Assembly (NCBI GenBank): GCA_009360345.1
Contig: SPDP01000002.1
Coordinates: 124,001-188,000, forward strand
DNA: 64,000 nt
From: Alcaligenaceae bacterium SAGV5
GTDB lineage: Bacteria > Pseudomonadota > Gammaproteobacteria > Burkholderiales > Burkholderiaceae_B
Reading direction: 5' to 3'
Shown here: positions 1-8,896 of the stretch, in pieces
Position numbering within the stretch: position 1 is the first letter of the stretch
How the letters are laid out: each line of letters starts with the position of its first letter
Made by a program: the position numbers and the translations under genes
Notes under the pieces: generated by a model
What the model was told of the DNA's origin: nothing
Database searches by the model: none
What the model saw: only the letters and a program-made list of their open reading frames with translations

Positions 1-1997
1 GACACGGTGAAATACGTGCCCTCGAACGGCGCCATCAGCGCCAGGCCCGACGCGGCCTCGGGCGCGGCGCGCTCGGGCGAGAGGGCGATGGCGTAGGCTG
101 GCACGGCGGCGAGGGACTGATACGCTCGCTGGAAGACGTTGTAGGAGACGAATTTGGCGTAGATGGTTGTGCCCACCTGGCCGGGCTCAAATGGGACCTT
201 GAATATGGTGTCGTCCAGCCGCACGAAGGGTGTGCCGATGGCATGGCTGCCCACCGGCGCCCCGTACAGGCCGCGGCGCAAGTATCCGCCCAGGGTGTAG
301 CGATTCGGACCCGTGAGGGTGGCGTCCCGGTAGGCGATCAGTTCGCCGCCGACCCAGCACAGAGTAATGGCGGCGTCGACGTCGGATTGCGCCGCGCCCA
401 GCAACTGGCCGGCCGAGTCGGATAGGTCGACTCCGAAAGAGTGCGTCGTGTCGGGATCGGCGCCGGCGGCCAGGGCGGTGGTGAGCACGCCGAAGCGGCC
501 GCGGCCGGTGATGCTGCCGATGCGCTTGTAGGTGTCGCCGTCCTGGCTGACCCAGACGTCACAACCGCCCCAGTTCGGGGAGAGGCCGGCCACTGCCGCC
601 CAGACCTCCAATCCGCCTTTGAGCAACGAGTCTGGCGGATTGAACAGGACCGGCGGCGAGACGCTGCCCGGCGCCACGTTGAAATTTATGCCGGTGGTTC
701 CGGCGGTGTGCGTGGGGTAGACCGACGCGCTGGCCGAGCCGGCCATGACCTCTTCGAACGTGACGGTCAGCAAGCCCGCGTCGTCTTCCTCAATATCCGT
801 CACCCGCGCCAGCTGGCGATCGAGACCCAGTTCAGGATCGACCAGCGCGACGTAGTCCATGGGCTCGAGCAGCACGAAATTCCACGGGAGCCGGCCGCTA
901 TAGCGGTTCCGGTTGTTCAGGTCGCGTTGCAGCCGAAGCTGCGCAATATGGCGTCCGACGGCGGTTTCGTTGATGCAACTCAGCTTGACCGGATCTTCCT
1001 TGCGCAGCCCGTACAGTTCGATGGCAGCCTGGTCGGGCGCGGAGATGGTCTCAGGGTTGTACTGGTTCGCCCGGTTGACGATCTCGACCTGGCGGACGTT
1101 GTACACGTCGGCGGGATCGGTCCGGCTCCACTCGAGCGGGCCGTCAAACTCGTCGGGGCCCAGGTCGTACAGTGGGGCCAGATCGGGATACCAGGTCTCG
1201 TCGTTACCTGTAACGGCTTCGTCGCCGTACGGGATGATTTTCAACAGGCCGGCACTGACGACGATTTCAGAGTTCGACGCGGTGGCGATTTCGGTCAGAA
1301 ACTCGTGCGCGGGACGCTGGTCGGTCAGGGCCGGCGACAGCAGCAGGTTCGCAGCCTTGGCATACAGCCGATAGGACGAGAGGTCCGCCAGCCATGCCGG
1401 ATCCCAGCCGGGCACGCCGGCCACGGGATGCGTCAGGAAGTCCGCGACGATGTCGCCCGGGTTGGCGTCCGGCAGGCCCTCTTCCCGGATCAATGATTCG
1501 ATCTCGAAAGTGTGGTTCTGCAGGCCGGCGCTGCCGTTCAGTTGGTAGGCCGCGGCGTATACGTAGGCCAGGCCGGAATACCCAAGCGCCTGGTCGGCAT
1601 GACCCGTCAGCATGTAGCCCCAGGGCGCCTGGCCGAGGTTGCCCACGGCCAAGCTCAGGCCGGCTTGCTCCAGGGCGGTGCCGTCGACTTCGCTGTTGAC
1701 GAAGACCGACTTGTCCCGGAAAACCGATTTGACGCCAGCAATGGGGCCCGCACACAGGGCGACCATGATCGCGGCCTGATAAGTCCAGGTGACGCTCTCC
1801 TGGGTGACGCCCCCCTTGCCGCCCGCAGACTCTTCGCTCTTGTGCTCAATGGCCTCGAAATCGTTGTAACCGAGCATGTTGCCGCCCACGCGCGTCGTGC
1901 CCCACACGCGCGGCACGGCAACGCCGTACAGCGATTTCTGAACGGCAAAGCCGCCGATCTTGGGCTCGACGGTGGAGATGGTCGAACTACCGGCCAT
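1..1997 (-). CDS. Phage tail hub / host-specificity protein (partial, 3' end off window)
   Basis: An uninterrupted frame runs from ATG at 1997 off the left edge, giving at least 665 residues (MAGSSTISTVEPKIGGF at the start). Gene position, after DUF2460, DUF2163 and NlpC/P60 genes, is that of the gpJ-equivalent central tail hub (Phage-tail_3 type) in siphoviruses and gene transfer agents. The protein would sit at the tail tip and contact the host surface. The start overlaps the stop of the NlpC/P60 gene by 11 bases. I cannot assign domain borders by eye; the family is inferred mainly from length, order and overall style. Confidence 0.8.
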   Translation of the reverse strand, partial: MAGSSTISTVEPKIGGFAVQKSLYGVAVPRVWGTTRVGGNMLGYNDFEAIEHKSEESAGGKGGVTQESVTWTYQAAIMVALCAGPIAGVKSVFRDKSVFVNSEVDGTALEQAGLSLAVGNLGQAPWGYMLTGHADQALGYSGLAYVYAAAYQLNGSAGLQNHTFEIESLIREEGLPDANPGDIVADFLTHPVAGVPGWDPAWLADLSSYRLYAKAANLLLSPALTDQRPAHEFLTEIATASNSEIVVSAGLLKIIPYGDEAVTGNDETWYPDLAPLYDLGPDEFDGPLEWSRTDPADVYNVRQVEIVNRANQYNPETISAPDQAAIELYGLRKEDPVKLSCINETAVGRHIAQLRLQRDLNNRNRYSGRLPWNFVLLEPMDYVALVDPELGLDRQLARVTDIEEDDAGLLTVTFEEVMAGSASASVYPTHTAGTTGINFNVAPGSVSPPVLFNPPDSLLKGGLEVWAAVAGLSPNWGGCDVWVSQDGDTYKRIGSITGRGRFGVLTTALAAGADPDTTHSFGVDLSDSAGQLLGAAQSDVDAAITLCWVGGELIAYRDATLTGPNRYTLGGYLRRGLYGAPVGSHAIGTPFVRLDDTIFKVPFEPGQVGTTIYAKFVSYNVFQRAYQSLAAVPAYAIALSPERAAPEAASGLALMAPFEGTYFTV

Positions 1998-2451
1998 ACG
2001 ACGCTCCCTCCGGCCAGCGGTAAGCGAAACACCGCATGGGGCGTTTTCGGACCTCCTCATCGCTCATCCTGTCGAGCACGACGCCGCCGGAGCGGCGATG
2101 CGAGTGGATATACATCTCCCCGCCCAAGTAGATGCCCACGTGGGCGAACGTGCGGCCGTAGCGCCAGGCGAGGATGTCGGCGGGCTGCAGCTGCACGGGG
2201 TCGATCTCGTCGCAGTACTGGAGCAGACCGTCGACGATCAATTCGGCATCGCGGTGCAGGTTCCAGTCGATGGAGTAGGGCTGGGTGATCTCGCAGATGT
2301 CATAGCCTGCGGCGCGCCATACGCCTTCAAGGAAACGGCAGCAATCGACGCCCACGCCCTTCACGCACCCGCGGTGGTGATACGGGGTCCGCAGCCAGGC
2401 GCGGGCCTCGGCGACGACCGCATCCCGCTGAAGCTGGATCACGGCGCTCAT
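1987..2451 (-). CDS. NlpC/P60 family tail-tip peptidase (gpK-like)
   Basis: 154 residues. The NlpC/P60 pattern is visible: Cys37 after Asp36 (GVGVDCCRFL), His104 (FAHVGIYLGG) and a further His pair at 116/118. Members cleave peptidoglycan cross-links; in lambda-like tails the homologous domain of gpK belongs to the tail-tip assembly. The start ATG overlaps the stop of the upstream DUF2163 gene (ATGA), so translation is probably coupled. Confidence 0.88.
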   Translation of the reverse strand: MSAVIQLQRDAVVAEARAWLRTPYHHRGCVKGVGVDCCRFLEGVWRAAGYDICEITQPYSIDWNLHRDAELIVDGLLQYCDEIDPVQLQPADILAWRYGRTFAHVGIYLGGEMYIHSHRRSGGVVLDRMSDEEVRKRPMRCFAYRWPEGASYGR

Positions 2452-3305
2452 ATCGCGGTCTCCACGATGGGGATGTACGGTTGGCCCCGGAAGCGGTTTC
2501 GCCCGCTACCTACGTTGTTGTTGAACTTCTGCTCGCACGTGGTCTGCAGGCCGTCACAGCCCGGCCAGGCGATGAATTCGGTGCCGGCCGAGGGAACCGT
2601 AGGCAGAGCTACGGATAGCACCAAGCCTCCCCCACTATCGTGGGATTTGACCGTCCGGCGGACGCCGCCGATGGCGATCGCGCCGAGCGTGAACCAGCCG
2701 GCCTCCTGGGGTAGATTGGTTCCGAAGGACCGGACGGTGGGCGTGCCGGTGACCAGGCCCATCACGGCGAACGCCTCGCGGTTCAGGCCGCAGGCGTGGT
2801 CGTACACGGTGTTCAGGCATCCGCGCTGGAACAAATCGGCGGGCATGGCCGTGTTCAGGATGTTTGTCCGGCTCATCACAGACAGGCTTATCTCGTGCGC
2901 CGTCGCGTTGTCGACCGGGCCGATCCGGCCCACGAAGCGGACAATCGTGCCCACGATCGCGTCCAGCCGCGGGCCGAACGCGCGCTCGAGCAGCAGCTCA
3001 GCTCCGTCCAGGCCTCCACGCACGACGAAGGGGAGCAGTTGCTGCCCTGCCAGCTGGACACCATCGGTCTGGGTCAGGGTGACATCCAGTGTGTCAGTCT
3101 GGATGCCCTTGGCGAGGCGTATGGCGCTACGGGAGATCGACGGGCCGTCCGCCCGGAATGTTCGACCGTCCGCGACGACGTGGACGTCCGCATCCGTCCA
3201 CCGAACGACGGTGCCATCGGTCAGCGTCAACGTGAACAGATCCGCCATGGCCAACCGCTGGCCAGATGCCAGGAAGGCTTTGAGTTCGGGAGAGGCGGCG
3301 ATCAT
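2448..3305 (-). CDS. DUF2163 / BR0599-family phage tail protein
   Basis: 285 residues starting at ATG 3305, which overlaps the stop of the DUF2460 gene (ATGA). The C-terminal half has the Cys-containing segments typical of the BR0599 family (RGCLNTVYDHACGL, then a PGCDGLQTTC stretch followed by an NRFRGQPYIP-like end). These proteins lie between DUF2460 and NlpC/P60 genes in siphoviruses and gene transfer agents, where they form part of the distal tail hub. An upstream in-frame start exists at 3341 but would lie inside the preceding gene. Confidence 0.87.
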   Translation of the reverse strand: MIAASPELKAFLASGQRLAMADLFTLTLTDGTVVRWTDADVHVVADGRTFRADGPSISRSAIRLAKGIQTDTLDVTLTQTDGVQLAGQQLLPFVVRGGLDGAELLLERAFGPRLDAIVGTIVRFVGRIGPVDNATAHEISLSVMSRTNILNTAMPADLFQRGCLNTVYDHACGLNREAFAVMGLVTGTPTVRSFGTNLPQEAGWFTLGAIAIGGVRRTVKSHDSGGGLVLSVALPTVPSAGTEFIAWPGCDGLQTTCEQKFNNNVGSGRNRFRGQPYIPIVETAI

Positions 3306-3943
3306 TTGAGGCTCTCGAACTCGAGCCGCGACAGTTCCCAATGCCGGCGCAGGAACTGGGCGGGTTCAAGCGTGTCGGAGGTGAAGCCGCAACGGAAGAA
3401 GTAGCTGCCGGTCCAGCTCAGGCGCGCGCCGTCTGGGGGCGCCGACGTGAAGGTCACTGTGGCGTTGTCGCCTACAGCGACCGCAACCGTCGAGACGCCG
3501 TCGATCAGGATCTGCGGCGAGCCGTTGAGCGCGCGGACAGGCTCGCTCCAGTCTTCGAGCGAGCGAGTCAGCTGAAAGTCGCGCGTTACGCCATCGCCGA
3601 CGCCGAATGACTCGTCCTCGACGGCATTGTCGTCGGGATCCAGGAATAGGAATTCGCCCGCCTGGCCCTGCCGCGTGTTGAAGAAGGCCCACAGCTTGCC
3701 GAGTTCATCGAGCATCGGCCGGCGCCGCAGGAACTCGTACTGAAGCGTCCAGCGCCAGATCGGGTACGTCCAGTTCGATGCGGTCCAGCGCCGGCCGCTG
3801 CGGCTGCGATAGACCTCCGTGCTCCACACCGGAGCCTTCTTCGCCATCCACTTTTCGCCGACGAATACGGGCAGTACTCCTGCAACGCCGGCGACGCCTG
3901 GCGTGGCGAGAAACCATCGTTGGGGAAGGTAGGGAGCAGTCAT
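3302..3943 (-). CDS. DUF2460 family phage tail protein
   Basis: 213 residues, start at ATG 3943. An aromatic-rich segment near residues 55-95 followed by the FFNTRQGQAGEFLFLDP stretch is characteristic of DUF2460, the family that acts as the distal tail protein linking the tail tube to the tip. Both ends are ATGA-coupled: to the tape measure gene upstream and the DUF2163 gene downstream. Confidence 0.87.
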   Translation of the reverse strand: MTAPYLPQRWFLATPGVAGVAGVLPVFVGEKWMAKKAPVWSTEVYRSRSGRRWTASNWTYPIWRWTLQYEFLRRRPMLDELGKLWAFFNTRQGQAGEFLFLDPDDNAVEDESFGVGDGVTRDFQLTRSLEDWSEPVRALNGSPQILIDGVSTVAVAVGDNATVTFTSAPPDGARLSWTGSYFFRCGFTSDTLEPAQFLRRHWELSRLEFESLK

Positions 3944-6465
3944 GTTCTCGCGCCATTCCGGCGGGCGTAGGTGTGGAGCGCAGCGGCCACCGCTTCCGGA
4001 TTTCGCCTGATCATGCGATCGATGCTCTGGGCGTCGTTCGCGCTGATGTAGAAGTTGTTGTTTACGGGTTGGATCACGGGTTCGGCCGGACCACGGGACG
4101 CCACGTCGCCGAGGGCGGCCATGCTCCGCACAGCGTTCGCCTGGGCACGGGGCAACACCATTTCCTCCTCGTGCAACTGCACGATCGGGTTAACCCCAGC
4201 GGGGATATCGAAGCCATCCCTGGCCGAGAAGATGCTGGAGCCGAAGCCGATCACTGCCGCCAGCGCGCCGGCGGCGACGGCCGGCGCAAGGAACGGCCCC
4301 ACATACGGAATACCCGCGATCGCGGCGTAGGCACCGGCCGCTGCCTCGTAGGCGCTGGTGGCGATGTTCGTCAAGGCCGTGCTGCCCTTGATGGCGAGAG
4401 ATTCGGCGCCGGCGGCGGCCTCGATCCCCGTCCGCGTAGCGGCCCCGCCGGCAGTGGCGGCTGTCTGGGCGGTTTCGCCCGCGAGCCATGCGCTGATCCG
4501 ACGGGCCACGAAGCCCGAGAATGCGCTGGAGACGATCTGCAAAGACTGCTGCTGGGCCTGCTGCCAGCTGGTCGAGCGCGACAGTAGGCCGGAGAAAACC
4601 TGCTCGCCGCCCGTTCGCATATCGCCCCACAGGTTGGACCAGTTGGCGCTCTGCGACCGCGTGGCGTTCATCGACAACTCGGACAACCGCCCTTGATGCT
4701 GAATCTCCAGTTGTTCGAGCTGTGCCTGCATCTGAGCGACCGCTACCGGGTCCGAGGTCGGGTCGGACTGCAGGAGTTGCAGGCGGCGCTCCAAGGCGGC
4801 GCGCTGGATCTCGTAGCGGCGATCCTCGAACTCGCGCTGCTGATCGAGCAGGATCTGCTGCGTCGAGCGGCCGAGGTCCAACTCGAGCTGGGCCTGGCGT
4901 TCCTCGAGGTCGATGCCGGCCAGTTGCCGCTGCTGCTCGGTATCGGCACGAATGTTGTCGATCTGCTGTTGCTGATCGGCCGCTTGGCGGCGCAGTTCGG
5001 TGATGCGGTTGATCGCAGCCGCGGCTTCGCGCGATTCGGCGCCGTAGTGCTGGGTAACGAGATCGGCTTCCTGCTGGGCCAGCTTGATGCGTTCGTCGAA
5101 ATTGCTTTTGTAGGTCTGCTGCTGGAAGGAAAGGTCCTGCAGTTGCTTCGCGAACCCATCTTCCTTGATCGCTTTTTCGGCATCGAGAGACCGCTTCTCG
5201 ACCGCGCTCCGCTCCGAAGTCCCCGCCTTCGTCAACTTCAGCTTTGCATCCCAGAAAGCCTTCTCTTCCGCGAGGCTGACGGTATGCTGCAGTTTGAGGC
5301 GGGCAAGCTCGTTCTCCCATTCAGACGAGCGATTGACCTCCTTCGCCTTGTCGTTCGCGATCGAACTCGGGTCAATTCGCCTCTTCTGGGATCCCCCGAC
5401 ACCCATGGCCTGGGCCATGGCAGAATCTCGCGCATCCTCTTCAGAAAGCCTCGCTTGTTCGCCCGGCGTCCGCACGAACGCCTGCGCCCGATCTCCGGCG
5501 CGGCGCTGCTGCAGCCCGTTCGCGTAGTTGAGTTGCTTCTCGTAATCCTGGATGTCTTCTTTGATCTCGTCAGCCATCCTACCGCGAGGGCCCGCGAACC
5601 TCTGAAGATTTCGCAGGTTGGCGATTTTCGCCGTGAGCCGCTCGATTCGTTGCTCTGGTGTTTCCAGCGAATCCAGCTGACCGACGTTTAGGAGCGCTTG
5701 CCACCAAGATCCGGTAGCCATGCGCGCGGCGAGAAAATCCTCGGTGATTCTCTTCACCGTGGGGATGGTGTCGGTTGCGATCTGACGGGTAATGCCCGAC
5801 AGCCCCGCCTGCAGCCTGGCCAGATCGTCGTTGAGATCACCTGCCGCAGCCGCGGTGTTATTGTCAATCTCGAGTCCGAGGTTGCGCGCCTCCTGGCGCA
5901 GTTGTTCGATGCCTTCTCGCCCCCTGTTGAGGAACGGGATCATCTCCGCGCCACTGCGACCGAAGAGCCGCATCGCTACGGCAGTCTTTCCTGCGTCGTC
6001 CTCTAGTTCGGAGAAGCTGTCGGCAATCGACAGCAGCATCTCGTCGGAGCGGCGCAAGGTTCCGTCTTCGTTCTTGATCGAGACTCCTAGCACCTTGAAG
6101 GTCGATGCTGCCTCCTTCCCACCGGAGGCTGCATCGAGCATCAACTGGGAAAGCTTCGCCAGCGCAGCGCCCAGGCCGTCCAGACTCATCCCTTCGATCT
6201 GAGCGGCGTAAGCGAGCGTGGATAGTTCCTTTGCAGTTGCCCCGGCTTTCTGGGACAGGTCATCAAGCGAATCGGCGAAGTTGATCTGTTCTTTGACGGC
6301 AGCGGCAAACATGCCCGCACCCATGACGCTGCCTAACCCAACGAGCGTTTCACGGAGCGCTATCCCACGAGTGCGCACGTCGCCCATCGCGCCATACGCA
6401 CGACTGAATGCCGCGACCAAACCGGTCGCGTTGGCATTCAGGAAGTAATTGATGGTCTTGTCCAT
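3940..6465 (-). CDS. Tail tape measure protein
   Basis: 841 residues from ATG 6465. The N-terminal 250 residues resemble tape measure starts (ATGLVAAFSRAYGAMGDV; QKAGATAKELSTLAYAAQ). The middle (about 330-600) is rich in Glu, Gln, Arg and Lys and looks coiled-coil. A Gly/Ala-rich hydrophobic stretch near 680-750 (IAGIPYVGPFLAPAVAAGAL) could form membrane segments at DNA ejection. The protein sets tail length and is packed in the tail lumen. It follows the frameshifted chaperone gene directly, as expected in long-tailed phages. Confidence 0.93.
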   Translation of the reverse strand: MDKTINYFLNANATGLVAAFSRAYGAMGDVRTRGIALRETLVGLGSVMGAGMFAAAVKEQINFADSLDDLSQKAGATAKELSTLAYAAQIEGMSLDGLGAALAKLSQLMLDAASGGKEAASTFKVLGVSIKNEDGTLRRSDEMLLSIADSFSELEDDAGKTAVAMRLFGRSGAEMIPFLNRGREGIEQLRQEARNLGLEIDNNTAAAAGDLNDDLARLQAGLSGITRQIATDTIPTVKRITEDFLAARMATGSWWQALLNVGQLDSLETPEQRIERLTAKIANLRNLQRFAGPRGRMADEIKEDIQDYEKQLNYANGLQQRRAGDRAQAFVRTPGEQARLSEEDARDSAMAQAMGVGGSQKRRIDPSSIANDKAKEVNRSSEWENELARLKLQHTVSLAEEKAFWDAKLKLTKAGTSERSAVEKRSLDAEKAIKEDGFAKQLQDLSFQQQTYKSNFDERIKLAQQEADLVTQHYGAESREAAAAINRITELRRQAADQQQQIDNIRADTEQQRQLAGIDLEERQAQLELDLGRSTQQILLDQQREFEDRRYEIQRAALERRLQLLQSDPTSDPVAVAQMQAQLEQLEIQHQGRLSELSMNATRSQSANWSNLWGDMRTGGEQVFSGLLSRSTSWQQAQQQSLQIVSSAFSGFVARRISAWLAGETAQTAATAGGAATRTGIEAAAGAESLAIKGSTALTNIATSAYEAAAGAYAAIAGIPYVGPFLAPAVAAGALAAVIGFGSSIFSARDGFDIPAGVNPIVQLHEEEMVLPRAQANAVRSMAALGDVASRGPAEPVIQPVNNNFYISANDAQSIDRMIRRNPEAVAAALHTYARRNGART

Positions 6466-6478
6466 GGGGCACGTCGGG

Positions 6479-7080
6479 TCAATGCAGCATCATTCGCTCA
6501 AGGCGGTCGAACTCGTCGTCGATCTCATCGTCGTCCTGCGGGCCAGAGGATTGCAGGGCCAGACCGCTCGGGGTCTCGACGCCGAGGCGCGCTCTCAGAA
6601 ACTGCGGCACGGCAGGATGGACCTCCCATTCGCGGAAGAGGGCCTGGATTTGTTCCAGACCGAGGTCTTCTACGTCTGTCCATCGCCAGCCTGTGAAATT
6701 GCAGAGACGGGCTGTGAGGGCGTCCCAATCGAACTGGTGGATTGGGACGCCTCGTCGTTTCCCGGCCCCCCCCCACCTTTTCCCGATGATGCTGCAAGCA
6801 CAGCGTTCACCGCAGGCATGTCGAACAATTCCTCGAACTCAGCGCGTGTGAGCTCGGGGTAGTTACGCAGCACGATCTCGTAGGCCCCGTCGACCATGAG
6901 ATCGTCGAGTTGCTCGCCGTCAGCTGGGGTGAAGGCGGCGGGGTCAGTGGCCAGTTTGTGCATCAGGGCCGCCGCCGGCGCGCGATATTGCTTCATCGTG
7001 CGCAAGCTGGGCGGGGGGATAACGAAGGCCCGACCCCCGACGGTGATATCTACGCCGTTGAACTTGGGCACGTCAGGCAC
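6479..7080 (-). CDS. Tail assembly chaperone with programmed -1 frameshift (gpG/gpGT type)
   Basis: The zero-frame product starts at ATG 7080 and ends at 6670 (136 residues). At codons reading KGGGGP there is a run of nine G (minus strand). In the -1 frame the sequence continues as a clean coding stretch (starting AGKRRGVPIHQFDWDALTAR, ending DEFDRLERMMLH) to TGA at 6479-6481, so the shifted product has about 200 residues. Gene position between tail tube and tape measure matches the lambda G/GT pair, whose two products coat the tape measure protein and recruit tail tube subunits. The frameshift is inferred from frame continuity and order. Confidence 0.85.
6766..6774 (-). other. Slippery G9 run for -1 ribosomal frameshift
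   Basis: Nine consecutive C on the plus strand are nine G on the coding strand, which satisfies the X-XXY-YYZ slippage rule as G-GGG-GGG. The -1 frame downstream is open for about 97 codons and reads like protein, ending just before the tape measure start. Confidence 0.75.
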
Positions 7081-7804
7081 CCCGCACGAACTGGAGAATG
7101 GATCCGACCGCCGGCGTGGTGATCGTGAATTCGGCCGCGGGCAACAAGTAATCGTTCTGCTTGAACGGCAGGTCCAGGCTGCTCATGATGCAGGACGGAG
7201 CGATCATGCCGAAGGTCTTGCCCGAGCGGGATTTCTTCCAGAACCGACCCTCGAACGATACGGTGTCGCCGGCATCGCGATTGGAGAGCGACACTGTCTG
7301 CCCCTCGACGGATGTCTTCGTGTAGCTGATCAAGAACTTCGTGCCGTCGGCGGTGGCCGCCGCGAAGGTGTACACGCCGTTCGAGACCTTGTACTCGCCT
7401 GCGGCCGGGGTGTCGGAGGCGCCGACCTGCACCAGCGCAACGCCACCAGTGGTCTTTACGGACAGCGCGCGGTCGAAAGTCGCCGCGCCCGAGACCGTGA
7501 TGGCGGCATCCGCCACGGTGCCGACCTCGTCCGGCACCAGAAGCAGGCTTCCTTCCGAGACGGTTTCGCCGAAGAACAGGGCGTTGTAGAGGATCGGGTC
7601 ATACTCGCCCGAGGTCCATTTCCCGGTAAGGGATTTGGTTCCAGTAGCCGCGTCGACCGAGAACTGCTTCTGGCCGAACAATTCCTTAACGTCCGCCTTG
7701 AAGTTGAAGCCAATGTCCTGCAGCGTGGCGAACTGGCGCGGAATGCCGTCGGCGCCTGTGGCCCACAGTTCGCCTACATGAAAAAAGATGCCGTCCTTGG
7801 TCAT
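7073..7804 (-). CDS. Major tail tube protein
   Basis: 243 residues, ATG 7804, ending 8 bases inside the chaperone gene. The composition (beta-rich, many Thr, Val and Gly; LQDIGFNFKADVKELFGQKQF, LPFKQNDYLLPAAEFTI) and the position before the G/GT-type chaperone and tape measure identify the tube subunit of a siphovirus tail. The exact family was not confirmed. Confidence 0.82.
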   Translation of the reverse strand: MTKDGIFFHVGELWATGADGIPRQFATLQDIGFNFKADVKELFGQKQFSVDAATGTKSLTGKWTSGEYDPILYNALFFGETVSEGSLLLVPDEVGTVADAAITVSGAATFDRALSVKTTGGVALVQVGASDTPAAGEYKVSNGVYTFAAATADGTKFLISYTKTSVEGQTVSLSNRDAGDTVSFEGRFWKKSRSGKTFGMIAPSCIMSSLDLPFKQNDYLLPAAEFTITTPAVGSILQFVRGA

Positions 7805-7813
7805 GACAGGTCC

Positions 7814-8230
7814 TTATTGCAAAGTGATGAGGTCGACCTCGAACGTGACGGCGTACTTGGCCGTCATCTCGCCGATCGAAACGTCCGCCGGCGCGCTGTC
7901 GAATGTGTGGCTTAGGCGGGTGATGGATTTCACCTGGCCTCCATCGGAGTACAACGCGCCCATGACGCGCGGATGGGCCGCCTCGAGGATGGCGTAGCAC
8001 GCCGCACGCGGGGTCCGGCTGCGGGCACGGATCGTGAGGGCGAGGACCAGCGATTCGCTGGCGAACCCCACCATCTCAGTAGAGGCCGTGCCATCCTCGA
8101 CCACGTCGATCGCGGCCAGCACGTCATCCGCCAGATCGAAGGTCCGCTCCGCAGATACGCGTGTGCCGACGCCAGGGGTGCCGATCAGGGCCGTCACGAA
8201 CGTATCGAGAACAGCTTGGTGCGCAATCAT
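7814..8230 (-). CDS. Tail terminator / tail completion-like protein
   Basis: 138 residues. It lies between the head-tail joining gene and the tail tube gene, the slot of the tail terminator (gpU-like) that caps the tube before head attachment. The C-terminal segment contains a short strand pattern (EMTAKYAVTFEVDLITLQ) typical of these small proteins. The start is ATGA-coupled to the upstream gene. Assignment is by position and size. Confidence 0.6.
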   Translation of the reverse strand: MIAHQAVLDTFVTALIGTPGVGTRVSAERTFDLADDVLAAIDVVEDGTASTEMVGFASESLVLALTIRARSRTPRAACYAILEAAHPRVMGALYSDGGQVKSITRLSHTFDSAPADVSIGEMTAKYAVTFEVDLITLQ

Positions 8231-8529
8231 GGGAGCGTGGCCTCCAGAATGAGGGTGAGCCAGCCCGCACCGGCCGGGTGGATCTCCGCCACCGAATAGG
8301 TACGGCCTGCAACCGCTACCGATCGCCCCACCGCAATCCCCGGCACCAGTGCGCCGTCACATTGCACCTGCGGGGCCGTCGCCGACATCGTGAGCGGATC
8401 GACATACCGGTCGTCGAATATCACGGCGACCGGGTCAGCGAAGCCCCCGATCACGGCCTCGGCGTTGGCGAGCTTGGCCCCGGCGATCCGGTTGACCCGA
8501 GCCTCCAGGGCGGCGAAGGGGCTGGGCAT
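8227..8529 (-). CDS. Head-tail joining protein (gpFII-like candidate)
   Basis: 100 residues from ATG 8529 (MPSPFAALEARVNRIAG); an in-frame upstream start at 8571 would overlap the DUF2190 gene. Small size, a strand-rich C-terminal half (VAGRTYSVAEIHPAGAGWLT) and its place between capsid accessory and tail genes fit a head-tail attachment protein of the lambda FII kind. Residue-level evidence is limited. Confidence 0.6.
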   Translation of the reverse strand: MPSPFAALEARVNRIAGAKLANAEAVIGGFADPVAVIFDDRYVDPLTMSATAPQVQCDGALVPGIAVGRSVAVAGRTYSVAEIHPAGAGWLTLILEATLP

Positions 8530-8533
8530 GGCG

Positions 8534-8860
8534 TCAGGCGTTGAGTTTGACCAGCATGGTGGTGTCGGCACTGACCGCCGCAGCAGCCGCGAAGCCCGCC
8601 AGCGTGTTGTCGGTGGCCGTGCTGGTCAGGTTGTTCGCTGTGTTGTCCCAGTACACCAGCGCGCCCTGGGCGAATGTGTCACCCGTCTTCTTGGCAAGGC
8701 GGTGAACGCCGCTCACCTGGACGCTGCCGATGGTGTTGGCGGGGATCGCCGACAACGCGATGGCGATGCGCGCGCCGAGCACTACCACCGCGCCCGAGGC
8801 AACATCGGCCGAGGGCTTGTGGTCCAGCACATTGCCGGGTTGGACGTAGGTCTTGGTCAT
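8534..8860 (-). CDS. DUF2190 family capsid-associated protein
   Basis: 108 residues. The DUF2190 layout is recognisable: VQPGNVLDHKP near the start, a SGAVVVLGARIAIAL strand, then VSGVHRLAKKTGDTFAQGA and VYWDN. Members lie just downstream of the major capsid gene and are thought to decorate or cement the capsid. Short gaps separate it from both neighbours. Confidence 0.82.
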   Translation of the reverse strand: MTKTYVQPGNVLDHKPSADVASGAVVVLGARIAIALSAIPANTIGSVQVSGVHRLAKKTGDTFAQGALVYWDNTANNLTSTATDNTLAGFAAAAAVSADTTMLVKLNA

Positions 8861-8896
8861 GAGTGGTCCTTGTCAGTGGGCGATGTAGCTGAACGG

